From Parvularia atlantis (lineage: Eukaryota; Opisthokonta; Rotosphaerida), in contig CALSCO010001120.1 of NCBI GenBank assembly GCA_943704415.1, forward strand, positions 1 to 25,764: a stretch of DNA of 25,764 bases. Reading direction: 5' to 3'. The notes under the pieces are model-generated. The model was not told the DNA's origin. It saw only the letters and a program-made list of their open reading frames with translations, and did no database searches. The first letter of the stretch is position 1, and every line of letters starts with the position of its first letter. Position numbers and translations under genes: made by a program. This document shows positions 7,927 to 17,500 of the stretch, piece after piece.

Positions 7927-10140
7927 ATGGACGACGCGCTGCCGCCGCCCTCGGGCGCCATGTCGCTCGTGGCCGAGAAGAGCGGCGTACGTGCGGCGTG
8001 CTGTCCCGCTCCCCCTCGCTCACACTTCGCAGGCGTACGGCTCGCTCAACTACGCCAGCGACGCCGAGATTGCGAGCGTGGGCGGGCGGTCGGACGTGGT
8101 CGAGCGCCTGCCGACGTCCGTCTACGTGAGCAACAACGACAACGACGACGACGACGACGGAGGCGGCGGCGGCGGCAGCGGCGAGACCAAGGGACTGCTG
8201 CAGCACAAGGACCTCCCCCACGGCATGCACCCGGGGTGCGCCATCCTGAGACGGCGCCGTTGCGGACGCGTTTCGGACGTGTTTCGGACGCGTTGCTGAT
8301 GCGCGCCGCAGTGGCGCGTCGGAGCTGTTGGCCGTGTGGAACATCGTCTGCACCATCGCGGGCGTGGGCATCCTCTCCATGCCTAAGGCCATGAACGACA
8401 GCGGCTGGGTCGGCGTCGGCGTGCTCGTGCTCGCGGCCGTCATCGCCGACTACACCGGCAAGCTGCTCATCCGCTGTCTCTACGTCAATCGGTGCGCCGC
8501 ACGCCCCCACCGTGCTTGGCTGAGCCGCGCGCGCGCCTCGCGCAGGTCCCATCGCCTCATCGGCGGGTACCCGGAGATCGGTGCGTGCGGGCGCGGGTGT
8601 GCGCGTGCGAACGGTGCTGACGCGAGTGGTGGCGCAGGCGAGGCCGCGTTTGGGCGCGCCGGGTACTACGTCGTGCAGGTGCGTCAGCTTGCGTCCTCGC
8701 ACGGCAGCGCGCTGACGCACGCGCGGCCCGTTAGTTCTTCCACAAGTCGACGCTGCTCGGCGTGTGCACGCTCTTCCTGATCATCGCGGGCGACTACATG
8801 TTTGTGATCACGGGCGTGCTGGACTCGCTGCTGTGGTGCGTGCGACGGGGGGTGCCAGAGCGTGCGCATGACCCTGACGTGCGCCACGACGCCGCAGGAG
8901 CCTCATCATCGGCGGCGCCGTGTGGGTCCCGCTCATCACGCTCAAGACGATGCGCGAAATCGCCCTCGTCAGGTGCGCGCGCGCGCGCAGGGAGGCTGCG
9001 TCCGACCCCGCACTCCCACGCGCACACAGCATGGTCGGCGTGCTCGCGTCGGCGATCGTCGTAGTCGTCGTCGTGCAGCAGTCGCTCACGTCTGGCGTGA
9101 CCAACGCGCCGCACCAGGCGTTCAACCTCAAGACCTTCCCGACCGCGTTCGCCTCAATGGCCTTTGCGTACGGCGGCAACGCGGTGGTGTGTGCAACTGC
9201 CACCCGAACTGCGTCGGGCCGCTCACGTCCACGCCGACGTTCGCGCAGTATCCGCATATTGAGCAGTCGATGCAGCGGCCAAAGAACTTTGGTAAAGCCC
9301 TCACCGTGTCAATGGCGCTCGCCTCAGCGATGTACTTCCCGACGGCGATCGTGGGCTACTACGTCTACGGCGACTGTGCGGGTGTGTGCGCGGCCGGCGT
9401 GTCGCGGTGCTGACCACACGACCGCGACAGTAAACCCGATCCTCGACAATCTGCCGCAGGGCGAGATCCCAGTGCTGCTCGCGCAGATCTTCATCACTGC
9501 GCACGTCATCCTCGCCTACCCGATGCCGATGATGGCCGTCGTGCTCGAGGTGCGCGCGCCCTCCGTGCGGCACCGTGCTCCGTGCGACTGAGCGTGCGGC
9601 AGCTTGAGCCGTTCATCGTGCGCGGCGCGGCATACATGCTGCGTAACGAGGGGTTCGCGGCGCCATCCAAGGTCGCGTGGACCGAGGTGCGCCTTGGCAT
9701 CGCCTGCACCTGCGCCGCACTGATGTCGGCAAACGCAGTGGGGTGTCCGCGCCGTTCTGCGCACGCTCATTGTTGCGGCGACCGTCGTCGTCGCCGTCGC
9801 GCTCGCGGGCGAGTTTAGCCTGTTTTTCGAGCTCGTGGCCGCGTTCAGCAACACGGCGCTGATCTTCGTGCGCCGCTGCCTGCCGTCGCGCACTCGCGCG
9901 CTGATTACGCCGCCACGTCGCAGATCCTGCCGGTCGTCTTCTACTGGCGCCTCGCGGGCGCGTACCGTGGCCACATGGTCGAGATAGCTATCGGTGCACT
10001 GGTCGTGCTCCTGGGCCTCTTTGCCGGCGGCGTCGGGACGTACAACGCGATCGTGCGTGCCGCCGCCCCGCGCCCCGCCCGCACCCGGCTGATGTGCGCG
10101 CGGCGAGCAGGAGGCCCTCGTCAAGGCCTTCTCCGACTGA
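7927..10140 (+). CDS. AAAP-family amino-acid transporter (Aa_trans), 14 exons
   Basis: Exons 7927-7986, 8033-8235, 8312-8491, 8546-8580, 8638-8678, 8735-8835, 8898-8972, 9030-9186, 9249-9381, 9431-9549, 9603-9686, 9739-9867, 9924-10052 and 10111-10140 give 491 residues. A cytosolic N-tail with an acidic and glycine run (NNDNDDDDDGGGGGGSG) precedes about eleven membrane helices. The family signature in TM1 is ELLAVWNIVCTIAGVGILSM. GGYPEIGEAAFG lies in the first loop, and NAVYPHIEQSMQRPKNFGKA matches the FPxIExxMxxP segment of VGAT/AVT-type carriers. SLFFELVAAFSNTALIFILP and a GGVGTYNAI helix close the protein. It should be a proton- or sodium-coupled amino-acid carrier in the plasma, vacuolar or vesicle membrane; substrate unknown. 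An upstream in-frame ATG at 7825 would add 34 residues. All 13 introns are 46 to 76 nt and keep the phase. Confidence 0.95.
8122..8182 (+). repeat. In-frame triplet run coding Asn/Asp then Gly
   Basis: Within transporter exon 2, AAC/GAC codons pass into a GAC run and then a GGC run, encoding an acidic then glycine-rich cytosolic stretch. Such triplet tracts vary in length between strains and are probably unstructured linker. Confidence 0.6.
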
Positions 10141-10196
10141 CGATGCTACCCCTTGCGGCTGCAGCCCGTGCAAAATACAAAACCGAAACGCAATCC

Positions 10197-13100
10197 TCAC
10201 ACCACCGCCTGCTCCAGCTGTCGCCGCTCGAGCGCGAGTTGCTGTGCGGCGCAGCGTCAGCCCCGCAGCGGTAGCAGTAGCAGCAGCATCGCCGATCGCC
10301 GACCGCACCTCGTGTCGCCGCCCGGCGCGCAGCTGGCGGTACTTGGCCGCGCGGTGCTCCTTCTCGGACTCACGGCGCAGCGCCAGCTCGCGCGCCAGTT
10401 GCGCAGGGTCGCGCCCGTCGGCCTCGTCTGTTGTCGTGGGCGTGCTGGAGGCGGCGTAGCGCTGCAGCACCTCACGCCGCTCCTCGGCCAGCCGCCGCTG
10501 CGACTGCTCCTCCAACTCGCGCCGCTGCCGCTCGCGCCGCTCGCGCGCCTCGCTCTCGGCGTTAATCTGCGCCCTCAGCGCCGCCGATGCCCCGACCGTC
10601 TCGAGCACGTCGCGCATCAGGGGCCGGTCGCTCAGGCGCTGGGCCAAATTGCCCGCCACCGACGGCTGCGACTCGAGTGGCGGCACCGGCCGCGGCTCCC
10701 TGCACGAGATCGTTAGCGGGGCAGTGCCGTGCATTGACACGTACATGGCAGGCGGCGCGGTGTGGTCGGGCAGCGCCCCGCGCGCAAAGGCGTCATTGAG
10801 CTGCGTCTCAAGTCGCGCGTCCTGCACCTTGGCGTGCGCGGCCAGTAGCACCACCTTGGGCGTGCCTATGGTGGCGTGCGCGTCCCGCAGCGCCGCGACG
10901 ACCAGCGACGACGGCGCCTGAGCGCGCTCCATGCGGCGCGACTCGTCCTCGATCTTGAGCTGGATGCTGAACGTGCGCGGCACACCAATGGTCACTCGCG
11001 CAACGCCGCGGCCGCCACGCGCACGCACCGGAGCACGCGGATCGTCGACTCGAGGTCCTCCTTGATCAGCTGCGACACGCTCAGCCGCTCGCGCTCGGTG
11101 CGCTCGTAGTCGGCCAGTTGCTTCTCGGCGGCGATGCGCGCGGCGTCGCACTCCTTGTACACATCGCTGGCCTCGATGCTACGCAACCCAAACGTGAGCA
11201 CGCCGCACAGCGAGGCGCCACAAGGCCGTGCGCACCGCGACCGCTCGGCCGCCCGGTACGCCTGGTATTCGTCAAACATGCTCGCGTACTTATCGTCTCG
11301 TGCGCGCAGCTCCTCGCCGTGCAGCAGCTCCTGTGGCGCGCTATCAACAGAGCCGGGCAGGCGCGACAGCGGGCAGCACGCACCGTGTCGTCGATGTCCA
11401 GCAGCAGCCTGGCAATCTCGGCCTTGGCCTCGGCGTGCAGCCGGTCGACGTCCTTGCGCCGGTCCTATGTCGCGTGCGCGTGTCAGCCGCATGCCGCGTG
11501 GTTGTGCGTGCGAGCCGCACCAGCTCAGCCGTCAGGTCGGCAATCTCCTCCTTGAGCAGCGCGATCTCCTCGCCGTGCATGCGCGCCTCGTTGGCGCGTG
11601 CCTTGCGCGTCTCGGCGAGCTCCTGCGGCTCGTGAGCGTACACCCGCACCGAGCGAGACCGCGCGCACCTGCTCTATCAGCGCAACCTCCTCCGCGTGCG
11701 CCGTCTTCAGGTCGCCGACCTGCTTGTCCATTAGCGCCTGCAGCTCGCCATGCGTCGCCGTGAGGCTCTTGCGCATCGTCGTCGACTCCTCCGACAGGCT
11801 CGCGATGCGCCGCTGCAGGACCGTGTTCTCGCTCTGCGTCTCCTTCAGCTGCGCGGGCGTTGGCGTCATACTCAGCGCACGCCATGCAGATACAGCCCCG
11901 TCGCACCGACTGCAGCGCCTGGTCGAGGTCCTTCTGCAGCATCGACTGGCTGCTCTGCACAATCGCCTGCTGCTTCTCAAGCTGGTTGCAACGCGACCGC
12001 AGCTCCGCGTTCGCGTCCGTCATCTTCTGCAGCTCACCCTGCAGCTTGTCGCGGTCCGCCTCCACGGCCGCGACCCTGTCCGCCGTCTCGGTCAGCTTGG
12101 CGATCTGCGCACAGACACGGTCAGGCCGAGGCGGGCGCCAGCGCAGCAGCACGCACGTGAGCGCGCAGCGCCTCGGTGTCGGCCAGCCAGCGCGTGCGCA
12201 GCTCGTCGTACTCCTTCTGCCACTCCTCGTCGCTCCTCTTCTTCTTTGAGTCTTTGCTGTAGAGCTTGCCTGCATGCGCCATGAGCAACGGTTGACGCCA
12301 GCGAGCAGGCGCACGCACTGCGCAGGCTGAACCCGCCACGCTTTTTTTCCTTCTCCGTTGTCAGCTCCTCCTCCTCCTCGTCGCGCGTGGCCTTGGCGGG
12401 CGACGGCCTGCAGCCCACGCGACGCGTCAGCAGCAGCAGTAGCAGCGGCGGCAGGAGCAACAACGACACGCACAGGTGGTCGCGCGAGCTGCGCGCCGAG
12501 TCGACCTCCGTCTGCAGCACGAGCCGCGGCACGGACGCGCCTGCCGGCTCGGCCTTTGCCGGCGCGGGCGCAGGAGGAGCGGGCGCCGGGGCGGGCGTGT
12601 GCACGATAGCCGGCGGCGCGACCAGGATCGGCTGCGGCGGCGCCGGCGGCGAAAAGTCCTTCAGCCGGAAGATGTTCTCCTTCATCTTGAGCGAGGCGAG
12701 CGTGCGCGACAGATCGACCGGGAACGAGCCCTCTGCATATCGCGCTGTCATTAGCGCTGCACCTGAGCCGCATCGTGCGCGAGCGCACCGACGTGCTCGA
12801 GCACGCAGTTGGCCGCATTGAGAAACTTGCGCTCGCACACCGTGCGCAGGATCTCCTCCATCGTCGTCTCGGGCGGCACCTTGACCATCGTCTGGTTGCC
12901 GCCCGGCAGCAGCACGCGCACCAGCACGTCCAAAACCGCCGGCGGCTGCACGGGCTGGGCGGGCGGCGCGGCGAGCGAGCTCGACGACAGCTCTGCCGAC
13001 GGATGTTAGCGACGGCTGCTAAGGGTGAGCACCGGCGTGTACGCACGCGACTTGACGGGCTCGTGCACGACGATCGCGGGCTCCTTGGTGATGGACGCGG

Positions 13101-14309
13101 TGGACGACACGGACGTGTTGCGCCGGTGCGAGCTCGTCGCGGCCTGCGGCACGGGCGCAAGCGGCGGCTTGGCGGCGGCAGCGGACGCGGCCGGTGTGGG
13201 TGCAGGCGTCGGCTTGGCCGGTGCGGGTGCGGGTGTGGGTGCGGACTTGGCGGCTCCCATCTCGCCCTCCTCCTCGAGCGTCTCGAGCGCGCGCAGCATC
13301 GACATCGGCCCGAGCGCCGTCGGCACGTTTTGCTGAAACGCACGGATGAGCCGTGCAACTGTGCGCATGCGCACGGGCGCGCACCTGGTCGGGCGTCTTG
13401 GGCATGGTCGGGGCGACGGGCGTGCGCGGCGTGAGCACTTCGTCGTCCGACGCCTTGCTGCTGACCGAGTTTGATCGCGCACGCGTGACGACGAGTAGAT
13501 CGCGATTGCTGCGGCGCACACATCGATCAATCGAGCGCAGCAGGCACCACGGCCGAGACGCACGCGTCTTGCTCGCTGCCTTCGCGCTCGTCCACGGTCT
13601 CGATCGACAGGTTGAGCGTCATTGACTTGACCTGCAACGAAGCGCGGCGATCAGCAAACAGCCTGGGCGAATCGCGCGCCGCACCTTGGTCGAGTGGATC
13701 TCGGCGGGCACGAAGCGCTTGGCCGGGAAAACGTTGGCGTTCTTGGCCTCTGCGAGGTCGACAGTGGCCGTGCCGAGTGTCTTGGGCGCCTTCTTGTCGC
13801 GCGTCTGCGATGCGCTCATGAGCACAGAATCACGTCGACAGCGCAGACACGGCGCGCCTCGACGATGTTGAACTGCAGCTCGCGCTTGAGCCACCGGCCA
13901 CCCTGGTCGCGCTCGAGCTGCAGCCCCAGTACAAGCGTCTCGTTCCACTTGACCTTCAAGTGTTAAGTGCGGCGTAGTGAGCGAGGTGGCGCCAGTCGCG
14001 GCCGGCGCCACAGACCGTGCCGTTGTTGCCCTTGGCCGGCGTCTCCATCGTCGCCAGCGTCGTCGTGCGCAGCGTGGTCTTGTCGGCCACGACCTCGACG
14101 CAGAGGCGCTCGGGCTTCCTGGCGTCGCGCGCGGGCTGAGGAATGAGCCACGGGGGATGCGGCCAGCAGGAAGCGCACCACTTGGGCTCGCCCTCGATCT
14201 CGGCCGTCAGCACGGCGACCACGGCCTCGCACGCCACGCGCAGCCCGCCCGCGCCGCCCGCGCCGCCCGCGCCGCCCGCCGTCCGCGTCGCGCTGCGCCG
14301 CTTCAGCAT
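10197..14309 (-). CDS. NT-C2 domain, RBD-like domain and long coiled-coil protein, 20 exons
   Basis: Twenty exons give 1021 residues: 14309-14179, 14118-14016, 13953-13849, 13804-13685, 13631-13564, 13508-13385, 13332-13047, 12992-12789, 12732-12474, 12407-12319, 12269-12157, 12104-11907, 11848-11669, 11622-11521, 11464-11384, 11330-11236, 11178-11029, 10966-10745, 10699-10309 and 10241-10197. Residues about 22-165 resemble the EEIG1/EHBP1-type N-terminal C2 domain (ERLCVEVVADKTT, VKWNETLVLGLQLERD, LGTATVDLAEAKN). A Ser/Pro/Ala linker follows. About 331-405 resembles a Ras-binding, ubiquitin-like fold (VLVRVLLPGGNQTMVKVPPE, MEEILRTVCERKFLNAANCV, PVDLSRTLASLKM). From about 505 to the end it is mostly coiled coil, broken by a Pro-rich stretch near 870. 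NT-C2 proteins link membranes to cytoskeleton or trafficking, so a membrane-tethering scaffold is plausible. The RBD call rests on pattern only. Donors GTCTGT and GTCTGC for introns 2 and 3 are less typical. Confidence 0.82.
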
Positions 14310-14573
14310 CTGGCTGTGTACGCGCTGTATGTCAAACAAGCCACCGCCACACTGGTAAACCTGTCGTGCGCGCTGCTGACTCACACTGAGACTCGCTACC
14401 CGGTGATGTAGGTATGCGCCGATATCGCGACGGACGGCGGGAGGGCGACAAACGAGGTCGGGAAGACGTCAGCGAGCACGCAGAAGCATTCGCAGCACGT
14501 TAGAGGTGGACACAAACTCAACGGTCTGGAAAAGGAACGTGCACGCAAACAACAGACACGCACGCGAATCGGG
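14310..14573. other. Intergenic region between NT-C2 gene start and giant kelch stop
   Basis: This gap should hold the 3'UTR of the giant kelch gene and the promoter and 5'UTR of the NT-C2 gene, both leftward. On the minus strand, CAG dinucleotide contexts just before the NT-C2 ATG (CGTACACAG, 5 bases upstream) and a TTTGACAT motif suggest a possible 5'UTR intron, but no donor is clear. Nothing else is recognised. Confidence 0.4.
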
Positions 14574-17500
14574 TTACTCGGTGCCGGCGCAGCGCGCGTA
14601 GCACGTCTCGCCGTCGGCGTTCGCGCCCTCGTAGAAGTAGTCGCTGTCGAGCGCCGTCGTGCAACCGAACGGCACCTCGCACCGGCCCTCAAACACCTGA
14701 CCCTTGAGCACGCAGCCAAAGTAGCCCGACGCCGCGCGGATCTCAAACGCGGCCTGGATCGACTCCTTCAGCACCATAAACACGTCCTTCTGCGTCGGCG
14801 CCGTAGCGCGCTGGTCGCCGTGGCGCACGTCAACCACGAGTACACTCAAGTGCGTGCAGACGCGCGCACCTTCACGGCCTGCACAATCGCCTGCGCGCCG
14901 CCAGAGTACGCGCCGCCCGTGTAGACCACCGTCGGCGCCGTCGCGCCGTCGTCGGTGTAGCACACGCCCGTCAGCGGCACGCACGTGTCGCCCACCTCAG
15001 CCCCGGCCGTCGTCACGCCCGTGTAGGCCGGGTCCGTGATTGGCGCGTTGTTGCAGCGCGCACGCAGGCAGTCGGTGCCATCAAACACGCCCTTGTTGGC
15101 GCAGCACAGCGTCGGCGGGTCGTGCTCGGCCAGCTCGACCAGGAAGCCGCTGTTAAAGTACTTGGTGGCCGCGCTCGCGATCAGGCACGTCTGCACCGTG
15201 CGCACGCACACGTGTCAGTGCAGGCGTGACTGTGGGCGCACGGCGAAAGAACCTTGGTCGTGGGCACGTCGATGCTTAGCACCAGCTCGCCGGGCGTCGC
15301 CTGGAACAGCGCGGTGAAGTACGGCTTGTCCTGCGGCGCGGGCGGCGTCGGGCCGGGCGGGCTCGTTGGGCCGTCCGTCGGCGCGTCCGTCGGCGCGTTG
15401 GTCGGCTGCTCTGTGGGCTGCTCCGTCGGCTGCTCCGTGGGCGGGCTGGTCGGGGGGTTGGTAGGCGCGTTGGTCGGTGCCTCGGTAGGCGCGTTGGTCG
15501 GTGCCTCGGTGGGCGTGTTGGTCGGCGGCTCCGTCGGGGCGTTGGTCGGCGCATCCGTGGGTGCGTCTGTGGGCTGAACCGGCGTCGGACCCTCAGTCGG
15601 GGTGTCGGTCGGGGGGTTGGTCGGCGCGTCGGTCGGCGTATCAGTCGGGGCGCTTGTCGGCGCGTCTGTGGGCGCGTCGGTCGGTGCCTCGGTAGGCGCG
15701 TTGGTCGGTGTCTCGGTAGGCGCGTTGGTCGGTGCCTCGGTGGGCGCGTTGGTCGGTGCCTCGGTGGGCGCGTTGGTCGGTGCCTCGGTAGGCGCGTTGG
15801 TCGGTGCCTCGGTAGGCGCATTGGTCGGCGGCTCCGTCGGCCCCCCGGTCGGCGCACCCGTCGGCTCGTCCACCGGCGGGTCGAGCGTGTACGTGTATAT
15901 CTCCGACCCGGCGATCTGGCCCGTCAGCTCCGAGCTCGTCACACCGCCCGCAGCAAGGATATAGCCGCTCGGCAGCTGCGCCAACGACGCCAGACTGCGC
16001 GCGTCAATCATGTTCGTCGTCTCGCTCCACGTGCCCTTCTTCAGGTTGTACACCTCCGCGGTCGCGGTCGCCGTCCCGTCCGTCACCACGCCGCCCGCCA
16101 CCAGCACGCCGTTGCCGTTCAGCAGCGTCGCGATGCCAAACTGCGACCTCGCCGTCTTGAGCGCGCCCGTCGAAGACCACATCCCTGTGCCTGGCGAGTA
16201 CAGCTCGCACGACGCCAGCGCCTCGTTGTCCGACGACAGGCCGCCCGCCACCAGCACACGGCCGTCGCCCAGCAGCATCGCGCTGTGGCCGCCGCGCACC
16301 ACGATCATGTCGCCCGTCGCCGCCCACGTCAGCGTCGACGACGAGAACAGGTAAGCGTGGCCGTCGCCGCCGAACCCGCCCGCGATCAGCACACGCCCGT
16401 AGTCCAGCAGCGTCGCCGTGTGACCCGACAGCGCCACGTCCGTGCCGCTCGCGCTGCCGACGCTCGTCCAGTTGCCCGCCGCGATGTCGTACAGCTCGTT
16501 CTCGAACACGCCCTGTGCGATCGAGCCCACCACCAGCACGCTGTTGATCTCGGGCACCAGCGTCGCCGTGTGCAGCGCGCGGGGAAACAGCATTGGCGCC
16601 GTCGGCACGAACGAGCTCGTGCTGGGCTCGAAGATGTCCGCCGACATCGTCACCTCAAGGTAAATGCCGCCGGCGACGAGCACGAAGCCACCGGGCAGCA
16701 GCGTCGCCGTGTGCAGCAGACGCGGCACCGACATGTTGTTGGCCGTGGGCGCCCACTCGAGGCTGAGCGGGCTGAACAGCTCGGCCATGTCGCAGTCGCT
16801 GCCCTCGACCGGTGGTAACGGGCACGCGCCGCCCGTCGCGAGCACCCGGCCATCCTTGCCGAAGAGCGACGTGAGCACGGGCGCGCCCGCGACCAGCAGC
16901 GGCGTCGTCGCCGTCCAGGTCGGGTCGGTGCTCGGCGGCGCGGTCGGCTGCTCAGTAGGCTGCTCGGTCGGCTGCTCGGTCGGAGCATCAGTTGGGGCGC
17001 TGGTCGGAGCATCAGTAGGGGCGCTGGTCGGGGCATCAGTCGGGGCGCTGGTCGCAGCCTCGGTGGGTGCGTCCGTCGGTGCGTTCGTGGGCGGCTGGGT
17101 CGGCGGAACAAACACCGTCGTGTACCGCTCGATCTGCGTGCTGTCAAGAGAGCCGCCAATAGAGATAACGTCGCCGTTGGCGACGCGGACGACTTGGTTG
17201 ATGTAGCGCGGGACGTTCATCGTTGCCGTCGCCGTCGAGGTACCCGTGGTGATGTCAAAGAGCTCCGTGGCGTCGGTTGGGCCTGGCGATCCTCCGATGA
17301 AGCTGGTGACCAGGAGAGATCCGTCCAGCAGCAGCGCAGTTGCGCCGAGCGGCGCGCGAGGGCTAAGCAGCGAGCCTGCAACGGTCCACATGCCCTCACC
17401 GTCGTTCGCCGTCGCGTCAAAGAGCTCGCAGGTGACCGTGTAGATGGATGGTTGACCGCCCAGCTCGAAGGTCGTTCCGCTGACGACGAGAACGCGGCCG

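Noticed and set aside
11532-13523. A 663-codon minus-strand open frame
   Set aside because: It is Arg/Cys/Ser-rich and runs across many well-formed introns in a different frame; the spliced NT-C2/coiled-coil model explains the region better.
15468-15830. Regular repeats that might suggest a CRISPR array
   Set aside because: The 24-bp units are contiguous with no unique spacers, and they code for an in-frame Pro-Thr linker in a eukaryotic gene.
15254-15964. Plus-strand frames rich in VGASVGALVG units
   Set aside because: They are the reverse-strand reading of the Pro-Thr minisatellite. The coding sense is the minus strand, which is continuous with the propellers.
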